Shown here piece by piece: positions 8,471-14,499 of a stretch of 64,000 nt of DNA. Under the pieces are notes generated by a model. The model saw nothing but the letters and a program-made list of their open reading frames with translations, was not told where the DNA came from and did not search any database. The translations under genes were made by a program, and so were the position numbers. How positions within the stretch are numbered: position 1 is the stretch's first letter; the number at the start of each line of letters is the position of its first letter. Source of the DNA: Bacillota bacterium (GTDB lineage Bacteria; Bacillota; Bacilli; Paenibacillales; Paenibacillaceae); NCBI GenBank assembly GCA_023391635.1, contig JAEWAQ010000083.1, forward strand, positions 1 to 64,000, read 5' to 3'.

Positions 8471-9457
8471 TTACTGTATTATAGAATCTTGATTGGGAAA
8501 GGGATTCTCCACAATATACGTTGATGCGGTTCCTCCCACATCTGCCATTGTATTACCAAGGAAAGTGTTATTATAGGTGAATCTAATATATAACTGATAC
8601 TTTGGATTTATCTTTTGTTGCTCAATTGCTATTGCGTCAAACAATTTATTTTTGAATTCTAAACTCATCCAAAATTTTTCAAATTCACCTACTGACAATG
8701 AACCATTGTATTTTGCGTCTACTTCAATTACGTTTGCAATATTCAACTTTTTTTCTCCAACAGTAAACATTGATTTTAACGGCTCTACCTGTAAATCAAT
8801 TTGACCGGATTTAGTTTTCTGTTCTTCTTCAAGTTGTTTTCTCTTTAATTCTGCCTCTTCGGATTGCTTCTTTTGTATTTCGGCAACTTTCTTCAAGATT
8901 TCTTCTTTTACATATGATCTACCTTGATAAATAAATGAATCGCTAGAATTAGTAGGAGAATCTTGCACTTTTAATTCTATATCTGCATTGATGAACGAGA
9001 TAGTTGAGGTTTCACCATTCCAGGTAATATTCTCTGGGTTGATACCAAACTTTTCAGCCCCCTGCCTTAAAGGGAGATAGACATTATCATTATATTTTAA
9101 AGCAGGAGAACTTGAGTTATCTAAATAATCATTTAATACTTCTGGTTCAATAATTTTTTCATCAATATGTGTGGTTGCGTTTGTGTTTAATTCAGGTGTT
9201 TTAATACTTTCAAGACTTATAACCCCATTCTCAAATCCTATTGTATATCCTACTGCTTCAGCTACATCACGAAGTGGAAGATAGGTATACCCGTTAATTA
9301 CTACAGGATTATTCGAGAAAGTCTTTTGCTCTCCATTTATTTTAACAATAAAATTTGATAAAGTTGCTTTGATTTCTCCACTTGCTGCATAACTAATACC
9401 AGAAAAGAATAGTGATCCGAGAACAAAGCCAATAATGTAACCCTTGAACTTTTTCAC
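8471..9457 (-). CDS. secreted protein with two copper-amine-oxidase-N (stalk) repeats
   Basis: 328 residues. The signal peptide is clear: MKKFKGYIIGFVLGSLFF then SYAASG. Residues ~30-85 (VKINGEQKTF, VVINGYTYLPLRDVAEAVGY) form one stalk/Cu-amine-oxidase-N repeat, and ~95-160 (ALKYNDNVYLPLRQGAEKFG) a second, degenerate one. Residues ~180-215 are a charged, probably helical linker rich in Lys, Glu and Gln, followed by a beta-rich C-terminal domain I do not recognise. It should be an exported surface protein. Its codons and flanks are strikingly AT-rich compared with the window, and it lies inside the insert bounded by the 8051/10022 repeats, so it was probably acquired. An AGAAAGGGG ribosome site precedes the ATG. 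Confidence 0.8.
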   Translation of the reverse strand: MKKFKGYIIGFVLGSLFFSGISYAASGEIKATLSNFIVKINGEQKTFSNNPVVINGYTYLPLRDVAEAVGYTIGFENGVISLESIKTPELNTNATTHIDEKIIEPEVLNDYLDNSSSPALKYNDNVYLPLRQGAEKFGINPENITWNGETSTISFINADIELKVQDSPTNSSDSFIYQGRSYVKEEILKKVAEIQKKQSEEAELKRKQLEEEQKTKSGQIDLQVEPLKSMFTVGEKKLNIANVIEVDAKYNGSLSVGEFEKFWMSLEFKNKLFDAIAIEQQKINPKYQLYIRFTYNNTFLGNTMADVGGTASTYIVENPFPNQDSIIQ

Positions 9458-9574
9458 ATAATAACCCCTTTCTCTAAATCCCCATTATATTATCATATTT
9501 TGTCAAACATCTATATGATATATTGAATTTTTTTAAGCTCCTATCGATAATTGATAAGGGCTTTATCTATTTCA

Positions 9575-10010
9575 TTATACATTCTGACCACTGGCCTTTA
9601 GGATCTTGTACGCAATATTATAACTCGTATAAGTCAGTTTGCTTACAATGCCGATAATATTGCGGGGTGCCCCAAAGTAGGCATCATCTATGTCATAAAT
9701 GCCTGAGAGCTTGTACTGGTCGTCGCGATCAGCCATCGCAGCGCGAATCTTCCGCAACATTCGCTGAGCTGTGCGGTAGTTGGTATCCATGATTTGCGAC
9801 AGAGGCAGAGCCAACTTTCCACGCTTGTCATGAGCGACCAGGTAGAATGCCCAAAACCAAGTGGTTAGCGGCAACTTGGTTTTGTAAAGCAGCGTGCCCG
9901 CAGTACGGAAGTCTGATGGTAGCTTAACAGCCAAACTGAGCATCGACCACTTTATAATCGTCACAGGCTGTTTTTAAGGTTTGTGGTTTGTCATAATACC
10001 GCTGCTGAAG
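9575..10010 (-). pseudogene. IS1595-family transposase relic
   Basis: The open part (129 codons from 9964) contains LLYKTKLPLTTWFWAFYLVA, then ALPLSQIMDTNYRTAQRMLRKIR, then SGIYDIDDAYFGAP. This is the central part of IS1595-type DDE transposases, including the first catalytic Asp pair region (DDAYFGA). The N-terminal zinc-ribbon region is only traceable in other frames upstream (to about 10010), and the sequence after the DDAYFGA motif departs from the family, so the catalytic C-terminus is missing. It is therefore an inactive fragment. No terminal inverted repeats could be assigned. Confidence 0.75.
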
Positions 10011-10021
10011 CTCAACTGAGC

Positions 10022-10159
10022 GCAATCATCATGCTGCTTATTGCTTGGATGTCCCTCTCCAAGAAAGCCTACTCGCGCAAGTGGGACGAATAATCAAGGC
10101 GATCTCGTGAACATTTGCGAATTTGCAAATTCCCGGTTGACTTCAATCCGCACAGCTGG
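10022..10159 (+). repeat. direct repeat, right copy (carries the tRNA-Val promoter)
   Basis: Copy of 8051-8194 with a 6-base deletion and several substitutions. It begins inside the membrane-peptide gene, so it encodes only a truncated, promoterless tail of it (…LLIAWMSLSKKAYSRKWDE). It runs up to the tRNA promoter, which is intact here. Confidence 0.9.
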
Positions 10160-10165
10160 TATGAT
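10137..10165 (+). promoter_or_regulatory. sigma-A promoter of tRNA-Val
   Basis: TTGACT and TATGAT separated by exactly 17 bases, 25 bases before the tRNA. The left repeat copy has the same -35 but TGTTGT at the -10 position. Confidence 0.85.
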
Positions 10166-10190
10166 AACAAATGTCTCTGATTGCGGACAT

Positions 10191-10266
10191 GATCTCATAG
10201 CTCAGCTGGGAGAGCACCATCTTGACAGGGTGGGGGTCGCAGGTTCGAACCCTGCTGAGATCACCA
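10191..10266 (+). tRNA. tRNA-Val (anticodon GAC)
   Basis: A complete cloverleaf can be folded: acceptor GATCTCA/TGAGATC, D-arm with AGCTCAGCTGGGAGAGC, anticodon stem CCATC/GGTGG around loop TTGACAG (anticodon GAC), and T-arm with GGTTCGAACC. CCA is encoded. The 3' end from 10253 onward is the site of element integration; a second copy of the 3' end and flank lies at 13238-13273. Confidence 0.95.
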
Positions 10267-10288
10267 TAACACAGACGCCAAGAGCCCT
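10253..10288 (+). repeat. attachment-site copy at the tRNA-Val 3' end (attL-like)
   Basis: Direct repeat partner of 13238-13273. It overlaps the tRNA from the T-arm through the encoded CCA and the first arm of the terminator. Confidence 0.8.
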
Positions 10289-10309
10289 AGAACCATAAGG
10301 GCTCTTTTT
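10281..10309 (+). terminator. terminator of tRNA-Val
   Basis: AGAGCCCT...AGGGCTCTTTTT, an 8-bp stem with a T run just after the tRNA. The other junction (13265-13295) has its own version with GTGCCC/GGGCAC stems. Confidence 0.85.
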
Positions 10310-10388
10310 GATTTTCGTACTCCACTTCCCTGTTCCCATTTCACGCGAACAAAGGCCACTTGGTTCCGAATTGGTGCCCTTTATCCGG

Positions 10389-10453
10389 CTAAAGCATATC
10401 TGAATTGTATTTGGTGCCGTATCTGGTGCCGCGAGGAATGACTTCCGCCGCGT
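10389..10453 (-). pseudogene. C-terminal relic of a tyrosine integrase
   Basis: On the minus strand a short frame ends VIPRGTRYGTKYNSDML-stop. Tails with two GT[KR] repeats like this are common at the C-terminus of phage and ICE integrases, and the position next to the tRNA att site, reading toward it, is where an integrase is expected. Nothing catalytic remains upstream. The assignment rests on the tail pattern and position only. Confidence 0.35.
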
Positions 10454-10600
10454 TTCGCTATGTCATCTGGTTCCATCTGAGACCTGAGTTGGACAGCAAT
10501 CTCGGCAAAATCAACCTTGCCGAAGCTGACCTTCCAAATCTCATACGTCTGGTCACGCCTCTGATCGCGGGGTCCCTCTGATGCAGTTTAAAAGCAAATG

Positions 10601-10625
10601 AAAAAGCACCGGTTAAGGCGCTTTT
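10601..10625. terminator. bidirectional terminator-like hairpin
   Basis: AAAAAGCACC...GGCGCTTTTT, a 10-base stem with one mismatch, flanked by A and T runs on both strands. Apart from this hairpin and the integrase tail I see no gene in 10310-10796. Confidence 0.65.
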
Positions 10626-10796
10626 TGAAGAGCAATTCTCTTTTAACATCAATGTCCTTCGTTTTGTGTACTCATCGAATAAAGCCTTTACTTTATCTGC
10701 CCAATTCAAAGTTCCTCGCCTCCCACCACAATAACTCGCCACTTAGAAGGGATATCCTCCCATTCTGCCGAATCTTGTCACTTGGAGGTGTTACCC

Positions 10797-10985
10797 ATGC
10801 CAACCACTTACCCGCTCCGAGACGAGCCTGGAAAGACGATGTTCGTATTCGAGAAACATGTCCGCATCTACGGCCATATCATTAAGAACAGGACAGACAA
10901 AGAATTGGCCAAATTCGTGTTCGAGACTGAGAAATTCGACTCCGTCGAAGCATTGAAAGCCGAATACCCAGAGGCCGAAGCGTAG
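10797..10985 (+). CDS. small hypothetical protein, 62 aa
   Basis: A short frame with a strong ribosome site (GGAGGTG, six bases, ATG). It encodes a charged soluble protein with the segments FVFEKHVRIYGHII and ELAKFVFETEKFDSVEALK. I do not recognise it. Its position inside the tRNA-Val element suggests phage or element cargo. The upstream in-frame ATG at 10782 lies before the ribosome site and is not preferred. Confidence 0.55.
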   Translation: MPTTYPLRDEPGKTMFVFEKHVRIYGHIIKNRTDKELAKFVFETEKFDSVEALKAEYPEAEA

Positions 10986-11051
10986 TGTTTCGTTCCGGAA
11001 CCGTCCTCTCGACTGACGAACAACTGGAAACCACCCGCGAGCATCATCTGC

Positions 11052-11177
11052 ATGTCCATATACCAGTCCGGGCAGCTGAGCAGCTTTGGCGGTCCAATCA
11101 TCGAATTTAACGCGGACGCCGTCAAGATTAACGGATCCTGGTACATGCGCGAGAATTGCGAATTTCGCGTGAGATAA
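11052..11177 (+). pseudogene. possible decayed element gene
   Basis: Downstream of the 62-aa gene, two different plus-strand frames each look coding in turn: one ends near 11106, and the second (given here) contains SGQLSSFGGPIIEFNADAV, then KINGSWYMRENCEFRVR-stop. I read this as one short gene broken by a frameshift. The family is unknown to me. The longer minus-strand frame across the same bases looks like a shadow. Confidence 0.3.
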
Positions 11178-11266
11178 ACCCACATAGAAATCGCCGACCT
11201 TCGATCTAAGAGCTCGTTTAATTACTGAAAATGCGAAGCCCTGGGTAGCGATCGACCAGAGGACAT

Positions 11267-11551
11267 TTAAAAGCTCTCCGTTTCCCATGGCTCTAACTTC
11301 TTCTCGTGCATCCGTAACATTTTCTGGGGGTCGTCATCCCACGCCTTGATCACCTGCAGATGCTCACGCCGGTCGGGCGACCAAACGTTGTATCCTTTGT
11401 CGACGAGCGATCGCAGTACCCGCGGCACCGTGTTCGGATGTTTGCCTATTCTGATCGCCAGCTTATTGATTGACGGTACACATCCCCCGAATCGGGTGTC
11501 GTTGTAGAGGATCCGTAACAACTTGCGCTCGAAGTCAGCCAACAAGACCAA
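11267..11551 (-). CDS. small winged-helix DNA-binding protein
   Basis: 94 residues. ADFERKLLRILYNDTRFGG, then INKLAIRIGKHPNTVPRVLRSLVDKGY, then a beta wing (VWSPDRREHLQVIKAW) outline a winged helix-turn-helix. Similar small proteins accompany SOS-regulated error-prone polymerase cassettes in Paenibacillus prophages (recall, not searched). The start is uncertain: the frame opens at TTG 11551, and the better-placed TTG codons at 11545 or 11542 would begin LLADFERK. It overlaps the end of the broken gene upstream (11535-11738), and both belong to the transcript from the LexA-box promoter. Confidence 0.6.
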   Translation of the reverse strand: MVLLADFERKLLRILYNDTRFGGCVPSINKLAIRIGKHPNTVPRVLRSLVDKGYNVWSPDRREHLQVIKAWDDDPQKMLRMHEKKLEPWETESF

Positions 11552-11738
11552 TCCCCGGCAACGCCGATAGTATCCTATCGGCTGAGAGCGTTCGGAACGA
11601 TCGCTTGCTCCAATTCATCACGCGCACCTTACCGTCACGCACTGAATAGATGGACACCCGCCGCTGCGTGATTGCCCCTTTGCTGTCTTAGTAGATAATT
11701 TCTGCGCTTCGGCCGACGTATTTCTCAATCTTGACCAT
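11535..11738 (-). pseudogene. SOS-cassette gene (small WYL-like protein) with an internal stop
   Basis: The minus-strand frame starts MVKIEKYVGRSAEIIY, meets a TAA at codon 17 (11688-11690), then stays open in the same frame for fifty codons (DSKGAITQRRVSIYSVRDGK, then VRVMNWSKRSFRTLSADRIL). The whole reading resembles the small proteins of ~65 residues that begin VKIEKYVGK and sit next to UvrX/ImuB-like polymerases in Paenibacillus elements. The single stop suggests recent loss or, less likely, recoding. GGGGAG lies upstream of the ATG, and the preceding gene ends six bases before it. Confidence 0.6.
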
Positions 11739-11743
11739 TACGA

Positions 11744-11869
11744 TCACTCCCCACATGAGCGCTGCCCACAGGCTGGACAGATCGTGCAGCCGGCGGTTGC
11801 AGGTGCTGGATAGACAGCAAGGCAGTTAGGGCATTCGTTCGTTATGGTTTCGACAGGCTGTTTTCTCAT
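11744..11869 (-). CDS. 41-aa zinc-ribbon protein, first gene of an SOS cassette
   Basis: GGAGGG stands eight bases before the ATG. The 41 residues carry five cysteines outside the C-terminus, including ECPNC and CTICPACG, which form a treble-clef or zinc-ribbon pattern of four ligands. It is small and soluble. It directly follows two LexA-type operators, so it should be induced by DNA damage. The function is unknown. It is the best-preserved gene of the cassette: the next gene is broken and the one after encodes a winged helix. Confidence 0.6.
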   Translation of the reverse strand: MRKQPVETITNECPNCLAVYPAPATAGCTICPACGQRSCGE

Positions 11870-11886
11870 TGGTGTTCCCTCCAAAT

Positions 11887-11900
11887 CGAACGTTCGTTCT
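11887..11900 (-). promoter_or_regulatory. LexA (SOS) box, promoter-proximal
   Basis: CGAACGTTCGTTCT fits the Firmicutes LexA operator CGAACN4GTTYG. It is 18 bases before the zinc-ribbon gene start. Confidence 0.6.
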
Positions 11901-11911
11901 CTTTATTGTAT

Positions 11912-12151
11912 TCACATTGTATTAGGAACATACGTTCGATGGTGTGTTTCGGGTACAGCCAATTCCAATATTCCTACCGGATTATTACGAAGCCGCAAGA
12001 GCCGCTGTTTCCGCAGCAGGAACCGTTCCATAACCGCTTCGAATTCCACTGCCCCGGTGTCAGGGGCGACCTCCGCGACCTCGCCGTCCAGGACGACATC
12101 ATATCCGTCAGCGATCGGCACGTCGTGCAGTTCGGGATATAGCATGGTCAT
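11912..12151 (-). pseudogene. ATP-dependent DNA ligase fragment
   Basis: About 45 residues (LYPELHDVPIADGYDVVLDG then EVAEVAP...VEFEAVMERFLLRK) match the region around motif III (DGE) of ATP-dependent DNA ligases of the LigD/phage type. The lysine adenylation motif (KxDG) that should precede and the rest of the enzyme that should follow are missing. The frame then runs through the LexA operators, so a deletion has joined a ligase piece to the SOS promoter. Confidence 0.55.
11935..11948 (-). promoter_or_regulatory. LexA (SOS) box, distal
   Basis: GGAACATACGTTCG fits CGAACN4GTTCG with one end mismatch. It lies 48 bases from the other box. Between them a TACAAT could serve as the -10 of the minus-strand operon. 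Confidence 0.6.
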
Positions 12152-12240
12152 GTGCGGAGGTAAGTTATAACAAAAAGATCAGAGAAGTCTTGCCCGGCTC
12201 GTCCTCCGAAACAGCTTGATTACACTATAGCTTGTTTTAA

Positions 12241-12430
12241 AAAAGTTGGACAAAGATACTGGCAGTATGATCGGCTTATCCATATGTTAGGGGTGTAATA
12301 ACAATACTCCAAAAAGGTGGTGATTGTTGTGAGTTACGGTACAGGAGTTGGAGGTATGAGCCCAGCCGCATTCGTGCTTGTACTCTTCATCTTGTTGGTC
12401 ATTATCTTGTCATCGGGGATGACTGTCTAA
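12241..12430 (+). repeat. tandem duplication, copy 1 (YjcZ gene plus leader)
   Basis: The leader (GGACAAAG, TACTGGCAGTAT, CCATATGTTAGGGG, AAGGTGGTGATTGTT) and the coding part recur at 12703-12922 with moderate divergence. Confidence 0.8.
12329..12430 (+). CDS. YjcZ-type sporulation peptide, copy 1 (33 aa)
   Basis: A tiny hydrophobic protein starting at GTG, with AAAGGTGGTGA just upstream. The residues are a Gly-rich head (SYGTGVGGM) followed by one membrane helix with FVLVLFILLVIIL, the hallmark of the YjcZ/YhjR family of sporulation-associated peptides in Bacillales. The leader has CATATGTTA, which fits the -10 consensus of sigma-K promoters (CATANNNTA), so late mother-cell expression is plausible (inference). 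A terminator follows. A second copy lies 360 bases downstream. Both are inside the tRNA-Val element. Confidence 0.75.
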   Translation: MSYGTGVGGMSPAAFVLVLFILLVIILSSGMTV

Positions 12431-12448
12431 TCTCGTCAAAGTAATTGC

Positions 12449-12478
12449 CGACACTCGTAATGGGTGTCGTTTTTTTTT
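12449..12478 (+). terminator. terminator of YjcZ copy 1
   Basis: CGACAC...GTGTCG followed by nine T. Between here and 12700 I see no convincing gene. Confidence 0.85.
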
Positions 12479-12702
12479 ACTTTGCCCTGCATGACTTTAG
12501 ACAGATGCTCCGCGAAAATAAAATAGCCCGAGCCCAGCTACACCGAGAATTTGTGCGGTTTTGTTCAATAAGCTGTTCGATGCCTACTTCCATTTCCCGC
12601 CACGAGGGAGCCCCTTTACATAGATGCCCTATGACAACCGTATATTCGTAATCGCTTGGGAGTTCGCGAGAACCTACCCAAATCAGAAGATAATTTTTTA
12701 AA

Positions 12703-12922
12703 AAATATGGACAAAAACACTGGCAGTATAACCAACCTTTCCATATGCTAGGGGGGGTAATCACATTACCCCGAAAAGGCGGTGATTGTTCTGGGCTATG
12801 CAGTAGGTGGAGTCGGTGGTGCAGGATGCGGTGTAGGTTATGGAGGAATGGGCGCAGCCGCATTCGTACTGGTTCTCTTCATTCTGTTGGTGATTATTCT
12901 GGCTGCGGGAATTATCGTTTAA
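12703..12922 (+). repeat. tandem duplication, copy 2 (YjcZ gene plus leader)
   Basis: Partner of 12241-12430. The matching leader elements are GGACAAA, ACTGGCAGTAT, CCATATGCTAGGGG, and AAGGCGGTGATTGTT. Confidence 0.8.
12791..12922 (+). CDS. YjcZ-type sporulation peptide, copy 2 (43 aa, CTG start)
   Basis: Aligned with copy 1, the start codon GTG is replaced by CTG at 12791, behind the same AAAGGCGGTGA. The in-frame GTG three codons earlier lies inside the ribosome site and is unlikely to work. The head is longer and more Gly-rich (VGGVGGAGCGVGYGGMG), followed by the family helix FVLVLFILLVIILAAG. The CATATGCTA in the leader again fits a sigma-K type -10. If CTG is not used, the peptide could be silent or begin at the internal ATG of the head. 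Confidence 0.6.
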   Translation: MGYAVGGVGGAGCGVGYGGMGAAAFVLVLFILLVIILAAGIIV

Positions 12923-12943
12923 ACAGTACCCTTCTTTTTTGTA

Positions 12944-12974
12944 CCGACGCTCGTTGCAGAGTGTCGGTTTTTTT
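12944..12974 (+). terminator. terminator of YjcZ copy 2
   Basis: CCGACGCTC...GAGTGTCGG followed by seven T. Confidence 0.85.
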
Positions 12975-13042
12975 ATTACATCCACACCGTGCATGGATCG
13001 ATCGAATATAATAGCTGCTAATATACGATCAAGGAGGAGATC

Positions 13043-13207
13043 ATGATGTACATCCCCATTTTCTTGATCCAATTAGCGGTTCTCGTGATATTTGTTTTTT
13101 CCGTATACAGGGCATTCAACTTTGCGAAACGTAAGGTTTGGCCGGATTTCTTTTTTAATGTAGCGTTTGCGATCGTGTCTTTTGCCTACTTATTTAATCA
13201 TTGGTGA
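13043..13207 (+). CDS. 54-aa membrane protein
   Basis: AAGGAGGAG stands directly before an ATGATG start. The product has two hydrophobic helices (FLIQLAVLVIFVFSV and FFFNVAFAIVSFAYLF) separated by a basic loop FNFAKRKVWPD. Two-helix proteins of this kind are common and mostly unstudied; I cannot assign a function. It is the last gene before the right att copy and could be element cargo. Confidence 0.65.
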   Translation: MMYIPIFLIQLAVLVIFVFSVYRAFNFAKRKVWPDFFFNVAFAIVSFAYLFNHW

Positions 13208-13237
13208 TGGATATGCCCCGCCCTGTCGGAAGGTTCA

Positions 13238-13273
13238 TGCTGAGATCACTATAACATAGACGCCAAGTGCCCT
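13238..13273 (+). repeat. attachment-site copy at the right end (attR-like)
   Basis: Repeat of 10253-10288: a second copy of the tRNA-Val 3' end without the rest of the tRNA. The base after the acceptor reads CACT here, where the tRNA has CACCA. Confidence 0.8.
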
Positions 13274-13295
13274 CGCATTCGCGTGGGCACTTTTA
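13265..13295 (+). terminator. terminator, probably the ancestral tRNA-Val terminator
   Basis: AGTGCCC...GGGCACTTTT directly follows the right att copy, in the place where the tRNA-Val terminator would have stood before integration. Confidence 0.7.
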
Positions 13296-13408
13296 ATATG
13301 CTCGCAAAATTATCGGAGTGGATCTGCAACCTTTTTCAATATGCATCCGTTTATGACATCGAACAACGCGCCGGATCCGCGCTACATCCCACTAGGAGGC
13401 ATATGACG

Positions 13409-14434
13409 ATGAAGAAATCCGTGATGAAACCTTTGCTGCTGGCAACGACCGCCGTGGCCTTATGTTTCTCCGTTACGGGAGCGGCTTACGCCTTCAACGA
13501 CGTCAAGAACGACCCCGAGCAGACTGCCATTGAGCAATTGCAGCACAGAGGCGTGATCAGCGGCGTCGGCCAGGACCAGTTCGCGCCCAAAGGCACGCTT
13601 ACGGTCGGCAATGCCGTTGCTTTGATTGTATCGGGCATGAAGCTGAATATCGACAATATCCAGTTTATCAAGGAACCGAAAGCCAGCGACTATTTCACGA
13701 AGGTAGAGGATGATGTCTGGTACGCCCAAGCGTTCATTATCGCCTCGCTCAACGGGCTGGACATACCGAAGGATATTAACCCGAATGCAGCCGTAACTAG
13801 AGAACAATACGCCCACTGGCTGTATAATGCTCTGGAGACGAAAGGCGACTACGCTTGGATGGAAATGTTTATCATGCTCAATGACGAAGATCAAGTCGAT
13901 GACGCCTACATGACAAGCATTCAGCACATGCTGATCGCCAAGATTGCCAAGCTGGACGAGAATAACGATTTCCGCCCGAAGAAGCCGATTACCCGCAGTG
14001 AAGCTGCCGGCATGCTGTACCGCACGATCGAATATGCGGACAACGTGAAGCCGATTGAAATTCCGCACAGTGTGCTTGCGGACGTGAAGATCAGTTCGGA
14101 GAAAGCGGGCGAAGACATCGCGAAGATCACCGTAACGGCACAGGCTCCGCACCCGGGCTACGGTATCGAAGTGTCGAGCATCCATTTCAACGGTGCACAG
14201 GCGATCGTGAACTATCGCGTCATCCTGCCTGACCCGGATAAAATGTATGCGCAAGTGATTACCGAAGTGAAGGCAGAAACGTATGTTGATGCCAGGTACG
14301 AGACGGTGCTGGGGACAGAAGAATTCCAGGAAAGCCCGAGCTCGATCGATCCCGAACAGCCGGTCCAATCGGATGGCAATACAGGTAGCGGCGTTAACGG
14401 AAGCGAAGGAACTAGCAGCAGCATCGCCCAATAG
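13409..14434 (+). CDS. SLH-domain surface protein
   Basis: 341 residues. The signal peptide is MKKSVMKPLLLATTAVALCF then a cleavage-like GAAYAF. Three S-layer homology segments can be traced: FNDVKNDPEQTAIEQLQHRG near residues 27-75, DYFTKVEDDVWYAQAFIIAS near 90-140, and a third that ends PKKPITRSEAAGMLYRTIEY. SLH domains bind pyruvylated wall polymers, so the protein is cell-surface attached. The C-terminal ~120 residues are beta-rich, followed by a Ser/Gly-rich tail. I chose the ATG at 13409, nine bases after GGAGG; the ATG at 13403 is only three bases away. It is monocistronic. Confidence 0.85.
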   Translation: MKKSVMKPLLLATTAVALCFSVTGAAYAFNDVKNDPEQTAIEQLQHRGVISGVGQDQFAPKGTLTVGNAVALIVSGMKLNIDNIQFIKEPKASDYFTKVEDDVWYAQAFIIASLNGLDIPKDINPNAAVTREQYAHWLYNALETKGDYAWMEMFIMLNDEDQVDDAYMTSIQHMLIAKIAKLDENNDFRPKKPITRSEAAGMLYRTIEYADNVKPIEIPHSVLADVKISSEKAGEDIAKITVTAQAPHPGYGIEVSSIHFNGAQAIVNYRVILPDPDKMYAQVITEVKAETYVDARYETVLGTEEFQESPSSIDPEQPVQSDGNTGSGVNGSEGTSSSIAQ

Positions 14435-14449
14435 TCAGTTTTTAAATAC

Positions 14450-14494
14450 AAGAGGCTGCAGGCCGTGCGAAAACACGTGCTTGCAGCCTCTTGG
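14450..14494. terminator. bidirectional terminator between SLH gene and ung
   Basis: AAGAGGCTGCA...TGCAGCCTCTT, an 11-bp perfect stem between two convergent genes. Confidence 0.85.
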
Positions 14495-14499
14495 CTTTC

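Larger units (their letters stand above)
10253..13273. mobile_element. decayed integrative element in the tRNA-Val 3' end
   Basis: The 36 bases at 10253-10288 (tRNA T-arm end, acceptor stem and flank) recur at 13238-13273 with three differences: tgctgagatcac, then ataaca, then agacgccaag, then gccct. This is the classic attL/attR pattern of a tyrosine-integrase element inserted into a tRNA 3' end. Inside are an integrase tail relic beside the tRNA, SOS-cassette genes, a ligase fragment, YjcZ genes and small unknown frames. There is no intact integrase, replication or transfer gene, so it cannot move by itself. Confidence 0.8.

Noticed and set aside
10400..10440. Short direct repeat TTGGTGCCGTATCTGGTGCCG as an attachment site
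   Set aside because: It is better explained as the two GT[KR] repeats in the tail of an integrase gene on the minus strand.
10458..10742. Minus-strand 94-codon frame
   Set aside because: It spans a bidirectional terminator hairpin and lacks a ribosome site; probably decayed sequence.
10791..11288. Minus-strand 165-codon frame inside the tRNA-Val element
   Set aside because: It runs antisense to the 62-aa gene with a good ribosome site and to the broken plus-strand frames, and resembles no family.
12477..12740. Minus-strand frame between the two YjcZ genes with WREMEVGIEQLIEQN
   Set aside because: It has no ribosome site and runs into the leader of the second YjcZ gene; too short and unfamiliar to support.
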